From Cyanodermella asteris (lineage: Eukaryota > Ascomycota > Lecanoromycetes > Ostropales > Stictidaceae): a DNA stretch of 64,000 bases. The stretch's first letter is position 1. Each line of letters begins with the position of its first letter. The notes beneath the pieces were generated by a model that was given only the letters and a program-made list of their open reading frames with translations, was not told the origin of the DNA and made no database searches. The stretch is from assembly GCA_900618795.1 (NCBI GenBank), contig UYJD01000014.1, positions 418,559-482,558 of the forward strand. The letters are read 5' to 3'. Shown here one piece after another: positions 21,476 to 32,900 of the stretch. The position numbers and the translations under genes were made by a program.

Positions 21476-22110
21476 GCTTTTTGCTGTCTGAGGAAACTGT
21501 TTGGTTGGAGTAGATGTTGCCAGCTCAACTCATTGAACATTTTTGCAGCTGTTTAACTCGTCGTGATATCAGGCGCGTCGAGCTCTGCGACGGCCTGAAC
21601 GGATATTGCGGGGCAAACTTCATTTTGCCCGCCGAGGCGCCAACAGCTTGCCTTTGGCGTCAGCTCAATCGAAACCTGCTGACTTATATGCCATTCGATC
21701 ATGCTCCCGGCCACGCATTTGCTACGCCGAGTGGTCCTAGTCTCATGACGAATACCCTAGTCGCTGCAGATCCATAGAACTCCACGAACTTAGAACTCAT
21801 GCAGCACGATGAACTGGATGGACAGGTTCCAATCGTTCGCCATCTCTGAAATTAGTCCTATCCACATCACACGTTGGCAAGGATCCTGGGGATTGCGTGC
21901 CTCGATATGAATGGATTCATTTTTGGCTTCCTTGAATTACTAGTACGTACACATCTAGTATAAATGGCCAACACTCAAAGACCTTGAAGCTACAATTTGA
22001 ACACGCCCTGGTTGTACTCAACCATCGCTCAGACCCGACATCGTATGCTAGAGTCGGAAACCCCCTATTCAAGTTCTTTACACACCTCTGCAACAGTTGA
22101 CATCGACAGC
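21476..22110. other. Intergenic between tRNA-Gly and the flavin oxidoreductase
   Basis: A forward frame at 21514-21777 has no motif. Frame upstream of 22111 is open to an ATG at 22045, which is an alternative start for the next gene. Confidence 0.45.
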
Positions 22111-23365
22111 ATGGCATCCCAAGCACCTTGGGCGCATCTCATTGTTCCAGGCGCCGAAAATGTGCCATATTTTACTCCCAAGCAAGTTCGCCGTGCCGGG
22201 ACCGCCAGATCATCCGAGCCCCCTCACCTCTTCAGACCCATTCGCATTCGGGGTCTGGAGCTTCACAACAGGATCCTGGCGTCGCCCATGGCACAATTCT
22301 CCTCCTGGGACGGCCATGCCACCCAGTGGCACTTCCAACACCTGAGCTCAATCGTCATGCGAGGTCCAGGTCTCACGTGGACCGAAGCTGCTGCCGTCCA
22401 TCCAGACGGACGAACTTGCCCTTATGATGCCGATATGTGGTCAGATAGTCAGATCGGCTCTTGGAAGCCAATCGTCGATTTCGCCCACTCGCAGCGTCAA
22501 AAAATCGGTATGCAGCTCTGGCACGCTGGTCGCAAAGCTAGCACAGGTGCTCCGTTCGTCACTAAAGGAGAGACCCTACCAGCCGAAGCAGGTGGATTTC
22601 CTGACCGGGTCATTGCGGCCAGTGCCGAAGCCTGGAACGAGGCATTTCCCACGCCCAAAAGAGATGACCGTGGAAGATATGCGCAGCGTTGTCCAAGACT
22701 TTGGCACGGCGACCGCACGTGCCGTCAAAGCCGGGTTCGATGCTATCAATGTTCACGCTGCTCACGGATATCTGATTTCCACTTTTCTCTCATCTGTCAG
22801 CAACCATCGCACGGATGAATACGGCGGTTCGTTCGAAAACAGGATCAGGTTTCTGATGGAAATAATTGCGGCCATCAGATCGAACATGCCAGAGTCCATG
22901 CCTCTCTTCATACGAGTCAGCGCCACAGAATGGCTCAACGAAAGTCGCTCAGACTTGCAAGGCTGGACGAATGAGGATACCATTAGACTGGTGAAAGTCC
23001 TCGTCGGTAAGATCGACGTCTTGGATGTCAGCAGTGGTGGCAATCATCCGGACCAGAAGATCGACATGAGATTATGGTCCGAGACACCGGCAGGGGTCGC
23101 GTATCAAGTCCCCTTTGCCATCACGATCAAGGACGCAGTTGGCGACGAACTTCTCGTAAATGCAGTAGGGAATATCAAGAACGGGATGGCAGCAAATGAG
23201 CTGCTCGAGCGAGGCGTTGACCTTGTAGCTGTGGGTAGGCTATTTTTACGCAATCCGGGAGTCGTGTTCCAGTTTGCAGACGATCTAAATGTCGACGTTG
23301 AGATCGCCATCCAGCACTCGTACATCTTCAGCGGTAGGGGCACGGTAAAGGATGGCAAGGCGTGA
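22111..23365 (+). CDS. NADH:flavin oxidoreductase, Old Yellow Enzyme class III-like, frame offset
   Basis: The fold is an FMN-binding TIM barrel. The first part (from MASQAPWAHL at 22111; 22045 is an alternative ATG) carries FRPIRIRGLELHNRI, ASPMAQFSSWDGHATQWHFQHL, VDFAHSQRQKIGMQLWHAGRKAS. The second part continues with MTVEDMRSVVQDFG, the catalytic HAAHGYLISTFLS, SNHRTDEYGGSFENRI and VDVSSGGNHP-type phosphate-binding residues, ending at 23365. The two parts are adjacent in different frames; the offset falls at the A4 run 22657-22660 and there is no intron-like sequence, so it is either a sequence error or a real one-base insertion. Members reduce activated C=C bonds with NAD(P)H and often sit in secondary-metabolite clusters. 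The YqjM-type Cys of PMC is Ala here. Confidence 0.8.
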
Positions 23366-23577
23366 ATATCTGCGGCATTGAGCGGGACAAAAGATACCCA
23401 CTTTGTCCTGCACTTGTTGTACCTCTTGCTACACAGTCTTCCAAATTAAAGAAGAGAACGAAAAAAAAGGGAGCCAGGTGAGGCAGACATTGTTAGGCAA
23501 TCTCCTCGACAACTGTGTCCGATGCATTTCATTTATATCTCTGGCGAAACTCGATTCTCGACTGATGGATTGACATC

Positions 23578-24538
23578 TCATGCGATATCCGTCGTCTTCA
23601 TCGTATCCTCCCACTCGTCGCAGATCTTCAAATCAGCTTGAGCTCTGTCTCTTAACGTCTTGATTCCATCTGATCCCACAGGCACGTGCATGGGAACTTC
23701 TTTACCTGCTGCTGCACCTGTGCCTGTGATGACATCAATCATCCTCGCCACGCCTTTGACCGGATCGCCAGGCTCCTGGCCAAACACGGCTGTCTCGAAC
23801 TGCAAGACACCCTGATTGAACGTCTCATATGCGGGAATGAAACCCGGCTCGTGCTTGAGATTCCCCTGCTTGAGTGCGTTGGTGCGGAAGTATCCAGGCT
23901 CAAACAGCAAGCACTTCAAACCAAACATCGCCATTTCCTGAGATAGGCAACCTACCAATCCTGCCATTGCGTGTTTTGCGGAACAGTAAGCAGATGCGGA
24001 GGGATCGCCCTTGATTCCAGCCTATTCATCTTGGTTAGCATTTGCTGTCCTTCCATGGAGCTGATTCACTGACTACTGAGCCCATGAAGACAATTGTCCC
24101 GGTTTTCCGCTCCCGCATGTGAGGCAAAATGGCCCTCGCAATGCTCGCCGGGCCGAAGAAATTGGTGTCGAAGCTGCGCCGAAGACGCTCGTCACCGAGC
24201 TCCTCCACAGAGGCACTCTCGATGTATCCGGCGTTGTTCACGACGATATTGATACGGCCGTATATCTGTACAGCCTTGCCAACGGCGTCGGCGATCGTCT
24301 CGGATTTGCTGGACACATCGAGATCCACGATGGCTGCCCCGGTCGTCTCGAGGTGCTTGAGCTTCGTCGCAGCGTTTCTGCCAGTAGCAATGACCTTGTC
24401 ACCTCGGGCCAAGACCTGATGCACGAACTATTCACTGTCGCGGAATTAGCAGTCGGGCGGTATCAACGGCATCTATGGCACAAACCCAAAACCGGAGGAG
24501 CAACCCGTGATCAACCAGACTAAATTTCCTTGAGACAT
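23578..24538 (-). CDS. Short-chain dehydrogenase/reductase (three exons)
   Basis: Exon 1 is 24538-24482 (MSQGNLVWLITGCSSGFGF), exon 2 is 24427-24074 and exon 3 is 24021-23578, giving 284 residues. The nucleotide-binding TGCSSGFG, the NNAG motif near residue 84, a Ser in VFMGSV and the catalytic YCSAK (Y149, K153) are present, so it is a classical Rossmann-fold NAD(P)-dependent oxidoreductase; the substrate is unknown. Intron 2 (24073-24022) is canonical with GTCAGT, TGCTAAC and AATAG. Intron 1 is problematic: the good donor GTTTGT (24485) with acceptor GACAG (24435) gives an in-frame TAG, whereas GTGCCA (24481) with AATAG (24428) keeps the frame. It converges on the flavin oxidoreductase. Confidence 0.78.
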
Positions 24539-25148
24539 TGTTTCTCTTTGGCAAAGTTGGCAATATGTACTGGCGATCGAGAGAAACACAGTGAAGGTAG
24601 ATTGTCGGTTCCTCTCGAACACCCTTACCAGGGAAGCCCAAACGCAGACAAGGAAATGGCTGAGCACGCCTCGACTGATAGTGGGTCCGCAGGATAGTGA
24701 TCTATGCGTGTCGGGCTCCGCAGCACAAGAGGGATGGGAATTTCTTCACTTAAGTTTCGTGAACTTACGTAGGGTATGCTGTGATGAAAGAGGTGATCTT
24801 GGAACATTCATCCACCTGCCTCGCACTATAGACACAGCTGGCGGCCATCTCGGTGGCCACAGTGATCGGCGTTCTGAGATATGCACCCTCCAGTTGTAGA
24901 GCTTGCGCTTTCAGCTAGCTGACGTTGGGTTTCTCTTGATCATCGGCCAGCGCCAGTTGTCAGGGTGCGGCTGATGGCCGCTGAAAAGGCCTCCACAGCC
25001 TCACCTGGACACGACATTGGTGATTACTGAACATATTGTGCATAGTCGACTGCGATCGTGCTAATGGAACAGGATTCAGGTTTGAACACCGTTCCCTGAC
25101 AATCCAACTCGGAGACTATCGGAAGTTGTATCACTGTTGTGAATCATC
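24539..25148. promoter_or_regulatory. Divergent intergenic region of dehydrogenase and acyltransferase
   Basis: 610 bases between opposing starts, probably holding both promoters. No clear TATA box or operator was identified and no gene is supported inside. Confidence 0.4.
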
Positions 25149-26682
25149 ATGTTCTGGCAAGAAGTATCCCCGGGCCGATACGAGCGGCCCTGCGACGCCA
25201 ACGAGATATTCCTCAGAACCCTCGCCAATGCAACGGCGCCCTTCGACCGAGCACACCGGACGGTGAATACCATTGCCCAGTTGCAGACCAACATTCCCGA
25301 CCTGAAGAAGGCCCTATCCAATGCATGGCTGCAAACAAGATATCGTGTGCCATTTCTTGCTTGTCTGATCAAGGAAAAGACGCTTGTGTACGAGGTACCT
25401 GACCACAAAGCTATCGAGCAATGGACCGAAAAGACATTCTTCGTGGAGGACAGTACTGTCGAACAATTCCTGTCGGATGCCCGACCAAAGCGTTACAGCT
25501 CACTTCATTACTTTCCCGCCAGTGAACAGATCGTGTTGCGTTTGCATCATTGGCTCGTTGATGGAGTGGGTTCACTTTCATTGCTCAACATCCTTCTAGA
25601 ATTTCTGGCTGGAGGCAATGACGAGAGTAAGTGCGCTTCATTCAAATCTAGCTTTTGCCGCCTATCACAATATCTCCTCAGGCGTTTGGATTTCCTGAAA
25701 TCGAACGCTATCTGTTATTCTCAGCTTGTCCAGCCGATTACAAGACACTCGGTCATTCAATAACTACGACTGACTGGCACCAGCACCAGAGTTCGGCGAC
25801 GAACACCAACGCCTTCCTCCAAGCCACCATCAAGCGAACAGCTTCCCCATCCCATCACCCGCAGCCAGAGCCCACGCCGAAAAGCTCTTCACAAAACTCC
25901 TCAGCGGGCTCCCCTCGATCAGCCTTCCGACCAAACCTCTCCAAACCCCGCTCCAGCTCAGCGGCTCTCGAATCCTCACCAAACGCTTCGATCCCCCAAC
26001 CACCACCGCCATCATCGCAGCCAGCAAATCCACCTCCATCTCCGTCTCCTCCGCAGCGCACGCCGCCCTGATAACCACCACCATCCGACACGCCGACCCG
26101 GCCACCACCGACCTCCCTTATACGTCGATTTCGGCATTCAATTACCGCCCTTACCTGCCCGCACCGTACAACGACGCGAAATCCCATCCGATGGGAGCGT
26201 ACATTTTCGGCCCGCCGGTGAGCCTCCCGACCAAGGATTCCGATTTCGCCGCGCTGGCTCGCGGGATGCACGAGTTTTATCACCAGCCGGTGCGCAGGGG
26301 GGACTCGTTGTTGTGGGAGGCGTACGAGACGTACAACGCCATGTTGCTTGCGGCGTTCACGGCGCCGAGGCCGGAGGGGGCGCCGGTGCCGACGACGCCG
26401 GAGATGAGTTCTTTGGGGGTCCTGGATCGGTGGGTGGAACGGAGGCGGGAAGGGAGGAAGGGAGGAGTGGTGGTGGTGGTGGAGGTGCTGGATGTGCAGG
26501 TTGCGGTGGATCAGATTGCGACGAATGTGATTGGGTACTCGTGGAGTTTTGCCGGGCGGTTGGGGTTGAGTCTGGTATACAATGAGGCGGTGTATGAGGA
26601 TGAGTGGATGAGGCGCTTCTTTGAAGACTTTCAGGGCGAATTGCTGAGGGGGCTCGGAATAGAGCAACCGACGAAGGGATAG
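25149..26682 (+). CDS. CoA-dependent acyltransferase, Tri3-like (condensation-domain fold)
   Basis: Exon 1 is 25149-25626, the intron 25627-25783 (GTAAGT..CACCAG, 157 bp), and exon 2 25784-26682, giving 458 residues. The start MFWQEVSPGRYERP resembles that of Tri3-type 15-O-acetyltransferases. The active-site HHxxxDG is present as HHWLVDG at 133-139. The C-terminal half has SAFNYRPYLPAPYN, a hydrophobic channel region and NVIGYSWSFAGRLGLSLVYNEAVY, typical of this superfamily. Such enzymes esterify alcohols of terpenoids and related metabolites. Earlier acceptors (25681) would hit a stop; an alternative acceptor at 25789 also keeps frame. The third quarter of the gene is unusually G-rich (26300-26560). 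The substrate cannot be deduced. Confidence 0.78.
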
Positions 26683-26945
26683 ACACTTCTGTTGACAATT
26701 TGAAGTGGCAATGAAAGCCTTCTTGCATGATTTACCAGAGTCACCTAGCTTGTCCGAACAATTTGTATATGATTTTCAAGTAGATAGACTATTTTGACAC
26801 TCGCTAACAGACTCCCGACTCCGCCCATATGTATATGATCAACTCCTCTCAATTACATTTTCGTACTATTCATGACGGTCGTAACACATCAAACGGGGAC
26901 CAATCTCCATACAGCGTGTCCTTTCCCAAGTGTGACGCCCTGAGA
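26683..26945. other. Convergent spacer
   Basis: AT-rich 3' flanks of the acyltransferase and the giant gene; nothing else is visible. Confidence 0.5.
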
Positions 26946-29900
26946 TCAAAACATGCCGCCTTCACTCGGTCCTCCGAACGTACTTGGCGCGATGCTCATT
27001 TTGCTCTTCATCGCGTCTGGCATCTCACTGATGCCTCGCTTTCCCCTCCGGTCGTCGTCCCTTGCAATCAGGACCTGTGCGGGGCAAACGACCTCTCTCT
27101 CGTCTCCTTGGCCGTCCTCATCTCCTGTTCTTACTATCAGCGGGAACAGAACGATTCGTACAACACTGTCTTCTGGCACCTCGGCGTTGTCTTCAAACTT
27201 GCCGCTTCGCTCGTTCATCAGGTCACTGCGGAACGGAATCGTGGCGGCCAGATCTCCGTTCGTGTCGTACTCGGGTTGTAGCGGAGGCAGCATCGCGTAC
27301 TCTGCTCGCTGGGTTCGCATCTCGATGTGAAGATCGACAGCCAGGTTCAATACCTTGGTCAAGCTTGTTGTAATTTGGCTAACGAGTTGGGCGGGCGGCG
27401 GTAAGAGAAGGGCAAGCGTGTCGTAGATTTCCTGAACCACGGCTTGGGTGTCTTGTTCACGCTGCGCGCGGAATTGTTTGCGGCGAGTCAATAGCGTCAG
27501 CGTGGTGGCTCGCCACTTGTTGATCGCTGCGGCAGGCCCAACTTCGGTAAGAGTCTTTTCCAATGCCTTGAGTTTCTGCCTTTGTTCACGATCCATGCCA
27601 AAAAGATAGCGGGTGAAAACGAATTCGAAAATCATGGTCATGACCACGCTCATGAAGACATCACGGCGTCGGACACGATCGGCCAGCAGGTCGTCGACCT
27701 CGGTGCCATCGAGAATGACATTTTCAAAGCGATCGACAACTTTCTCATCTCGAATCTCAGCCACACTTCTGCATTTCTTCATATCGGAAAACTTGCTGAA
27801 GCGCAGAACCCATTGCTGCACATGTTGGCAAAGCTGCTGGCACTTTGTGTCGAAGTAGTCCTCATCTCGGCTGATGAGGATATCATCCTTATCAGAGAGG
27901 TGCCGCGATGCTGAGATTTGCTGTTGCAGCGTGCGTATTCTCTCTTGGGCAGCCTCAAGTTCTGTCCGTAGCTCGCGAAGCTCAGAATCCTTACTGGCAA
28001 TCGCTGAAGCGACTTCACCGGCAACGAGGGCCTCCATACCCCGGGACATGGAGGAATGCTTGTCGCGAATATCATTGAGCTCTCTGGTGGACTCCTCATG
28101 GAGTGAGCGGGTATTGGCATGTTCGGCTTGGAGTAGTCGGTAACGTTCCGCGACATCGCCTTCGCCGGCTTTACTTTCGGTGAGCTCTCGATTAGCTTCC
28201 GTGAGACGTGCAACTTCGCCCTGTAAACTGTTCAAGACATTGCGCAGCGCTTCGAGTTCCTGATCCTTCTGTGACAGGTACAGGTCACGTGTTTTGATGG
28301 CTTCCTGCTGCGCTATCAGGCTGTTGGAATGCTCCTGCGACGTGGACTCCAACTGGCGCTCGGCCTTGGCTTTCGAGTCTTGGAGAAGCCTATTCTCGGA
28401 GACTAATGATTCTAGACGGCCCTCGAGGTCGAGTATTTGCATGCTCTGGCGCCGGCGCACGCTCTGCGGTCGCGATGGCGAGCGCGGCGAGCCAGGCTGT
28501 TCACCCCAAGCCTCCTGTCTATCGTTAGTATTTCTACTAGGATGCGACAATGAGAGCCGCGAAGACAACGAGGCTCCACTTACATAGACATCATTCATCC
28601 TGGTGATGCGGCCTTTGCCCTTGTCGGTCGCTGGGTCGTATGTTGATGGACCAGCAAAGCCAGCAGCGGTTGCGGCCAAGCCAGCTCCCGCTAAACCCAA
28701 AGCGGCTAGCTCCTCGGTACCCAATCCCTCGTGTTTTGTTTCCATCATCTCCTCTTCTTGACCCCGTTCGCCTGTGTCTTCGAACCCATTGTCTCTGCTC
28801 TGCTCTTTCGACGGTGTCGTCTCCATAGCAGACCTACGCAGGTCACTACTGACGCTGCGCTTCTCATGCCGTAAAGATGGCGAGACCGATGTCGGTCTCT
28901 CTTCTCTGATGTAGGCGCTGATGCTATCGTTTGATCTAACACTTGCTCCACTGAAAGGCCTGTAGTTGGGATCGACTTCGCCGGAGGCCACAATCGATCG
29001 TGGACGACTTGGCCGGCTAAAGGGCTTGCGTGCCGATCCAGAGCTCTCGAGACCTTCAGCTTCGTACTTGTTGTGGAGGTCGTCGCCTGAAATATGTCCA
29101 AGTCGGCGAGCTCGGTCGTGCTCTGGTAAAGGAGAACGACTGTATGCCCTATGTTCGGCTAGACCGTAGGCTGATCTTCGCTTGAAAGGCTTCAACGCAG
29201 ATTCTGGCTGACCATAGTCTGATCCCTCTCGCAAGCGTCGTTGTATTGCTTGCTCTTCCGGGCTTTGTTCTGTAACGGTCATCAGGGGAGTTCCAGCACG
29301 GCCATCGTGGACAGGAGTGGCAGGAGGCGAATTCATCGATCGATAATCTTCAGCTTTGGAGACCTCCTCGATCGACCGATGAGGCCGATGTCTTGAATGC
29401 GTAGGCGTGTCTCTAATTGATGGGGATGAGCTGAACAATGCTGCGGAAGACCGCTCCTTGCTCGTCGAATCGACAGGTGATGGGTCACGCTCCCTATCGC
29501 GGACTGGTGTCATGTAGCCCTGCTCAGCGAGTGAGGGCGATTCGGGCGATGCGGTGAATTGTCGTTCAGGCGTCCGAGAACCAATGTCGTAGCTGTGCTC
29601 GTCTGTCATTGGCAACTCTTTTGGGGCCTCCACATATTCTATATGGTGCGGACCATGCTTCTTTCTTACGGTTTTCGAGCGGTGAAGGCCTCCATCGGTG
29701 CTGGGCTTGCTTGTCTCGAACATGGCCATCCTGGCCGCAACATCTGCACCTCTTGTCTTGGAGGCTTTTCGCTCGGGCTCTTCCACGGACGTGGCTGCAT
29801 TGTCAGTCTCAATCGACGGCTGAGGTGTCTCGGCAGATCCGAAACTCCATTGTGGTAAGGACTCGTCGGGCAGAGACGAATGTTGTGCCACTAAATCTCT

Positions 29901-32900
29901 GATTTGCTCAGTCTCTAAGTCTTGACTAGGATCATAGGGCTCAGGCACAGGTTGCTTTGCTGCCGACGATCCCCCACCAGGTTGATCCCACTCAGTCGAT
30001 ATCGGCTCGGTAGGCCGTGCAAAAGGTATTTCCGTCGAGGCGCCAGCGCTGTCAGGATCTGCGGTGTCCCAAGAGAAAGCAGACACCTTGTCTTTCTTGT
30101 TCTTCTTGCCTTTGCTCTTCTTCCGGGAGGGTGCCTCCTGGAAGAAAGTGTCAGCGTCAGTTTCAGCTGGTTTCGATGGAACGTTGTCGGCTTGCCGGCT
30201 GACGGACTCCGCATTGTCAAGTGATCTTCCCAGGTCAACATTTTGCTCAGTTTCGGGCTCTGGTGGCGTAGAGTCTTGCGATTTGTCCTTCTTACTCTTC
30301 TTGCCTTTGCTTTTCTTGCGAGTCGGCGCCTCAGCAAATACTGCCTCGTCGGTCGCTACAGTTGGTTGAGCTGGACTCCTCTCCAGCAGCTCTCTGTCTT
30401 GCTGCTGGTTGTCGATTGCCTGATCATCGCTGGATAAAGTAGCATCGGTTCTGACAGGTCCGGTAGGCTCAAGACCTAAATTGTCAACGGCGTGGTGGAA
30501 GGCTTCTGTCGCAGCAATGGTTGATGGCTCAGCGAGAGATGCTTCCTCAAGCAAAGCCGGCGCTGTGTCTGCAGTAGACTTCAGCTCTGGCTCTGTCAAA
30601 GCATCCTTGTTAGCTGGGACCGCGGATCGCTCGGCGCCAAGCTGCTCAGTGGTAAAGTTGGTATCGAAGTCGGGGTTCAGTTTGCGTTCTTGATATGGTT
30701 GAGCTTCCAGTATGTCAAGGTCGCGCGATTGCTGGTTCTGATCACTCTTCTTCGATTTCTTGCTCTTCTTTCCCTTCTTAGGGGCGACGAACCCAAAATC
30801 ATCGTCGGGGGGTGAAATAGTTGTGGGCGGCTCAAGCGCTTGTTCCGAGACGAATTCAGTCGACTCGGGGGCGACAGTAGGCTCGGAAAGATGTTTTTCA
30901 GGTTCAGAATGGGGTTGCGATGACCCGATATCTTCTTCGATCGCTTTGGCTTTCTTGCTCTTCTTCGCTTTCTTCCCCTTCTTAGAGATAGGAGCACCCC
31001 ACTCGTCATCAGGATCGGCGCCAATGTCTGCCGTGTTTGCGGTTGGTTCATTCGGCTTTTCAAGCTCAGCCACAGCAGCGGCAGCTGCAGCGCCTATAGC
31101 ACCGGCTGCAAATGCGTCTTGCAGCGTGTGACCATGCCCGGGCTCGTGCTTGTTCTCGGGTAAGAGATCCGCTGTGCCTTTGCCAGACTCATCCCGGTTG
31201 TCGAAGTCGTCCCATTTCGTTTCAGTCTCGACATGGGCATCAGTCGGCGAGCTTCGAGAAAGCTCTTCAGACGCCATAGCTTTGTCCTCATATTTTTCCG
31301 ACTTGGTTTGATTGTCCTGGACTGCATAATCATACTCAAAGTCCATTGGGTCTGTGCTGGATCGAGTGGACGTTGGCTCTGTGCTCGCTTGCTCCAAAGC
31401 CGTTTCATCTGTAGACTCATGTGCTGTATTTGGCCCTTCGGTAGCAATGACATCTTCCATGGCCGCAGTCTGGTCAGAGGACTCCTCCACGGTCTTTCCC
31501 GAGGCCGCAGTCGTCCCTGGCTTCGAGGTAGGCGCCGAGATAGATTTGCTCTTCTTGTTCTTCTTGCCCTTTTTTGGTGCCACAAAAGCGAATTCATCCT
31601 CAGCTTGCGCTTCTGTATGGCTATCTGGTGCGTTCGCTTCATTGTCCGGCTGCGTGGCACCGGGATTGGTCAAATCGGTTGGTCCTTCAGGGACAAAAGG
31701 ACTTCCGGTGCCTCTATCAGACTCAAGACTGTTCTCCATAGGCGGCCCTTGAGATGAAGGTACATCCTCCACGCTCTCTTCAGACTTCGTGGGTTTTGCT
31801 TTCTCGGAAGGCCCGCTCTCAGTAGATGCAACATCAGGCTCGGTTTCCGTAGCAGACTTCCCCTTCTTGCCTTTCTTCGCCTTCTTTGGCATCGGGAATG
31901 CCAATTCGTCTTCGATTTCCTTGGGCGTAGCTTGTGGGTCTGAAAGCTCTTGAACGTGATCAGGAGTTTCAGAGGCGAGTTCGGGCGCTGTAACGTTCTC
32001 TTCTGGTATCCAAGAGCCCGGAATTGCTTCCGGTTGTGAGACTGTCTCGTCGTTGCGCTCTTCCAGCGCAAGGGGTGCGTCAGTAGAGACGACTGTTGCA
32101 GGAAAATCTTCAGAAACATTCTCTTTAATGGATGGCGGTTGCGAGCTTGCTTCCTCGATCGTGACAGGACCAGTGACAAGAGCAGCGGTAGAGGCCGTAG
32201 ACTCGGCCATATCATCCTCAGGAGCTTTGTTCTTGCCCTTTTTCTTCTTCTTATCTTTCTTAGTTTTCTTGGAAGTGAAGAAGCCGTCGAGATCATCATC
32301 CTGTCTTGCCTCATCTGTTTCTGGGTGAGCCAGGGTCTCTCCTAAAATGCCGAGACCTGTTGCACCTGCTGCAGCTGTCGCAACTGTCGTAGAGTCGAAA
32401 TCCCGTTCTGACTCATGGTTTGCATCCTTCGTTGAAGTAGCTTTCTTCCCCTTCTTCTTGTTCTTCTTTTTGCTACCAAAGGCGGAACCCCAATCGTCGC
32501 CGTCTTCCTCAATCACGGCGTTATTCAACTCGTCGACAGGTCGTTCAAGCTCTGGACTTCCAGATTCACTGTCCGACTGACTTCCACGACGCAGCTTCTT
32601 TTTGCCAAAAACCCAGGCCTCATCCTCATCGCGGGTCTCCACGGGAGATGTGTCCCACGACGGTGATGGAATTTGATCTGAAGTTGTGCCAGGTGGCAAG
32701 TTCTTGGCGGCGTCCGGAATGGAGATATTCAGCTCTGCAGGTGTTGCAATGCCAGAGGGGGGCGCGGAGATTTCATGCTCGACGACCAGTTCGGATTCAG
32801 CTGGCCATGAGACACGTTTATTCTTCTTGCTGCCTGTTCTTGTCAGGGGTGCAAACTCGTCTTCGGGGCGGAATGCGACAGCCTCTTCGAGACTAGGACT

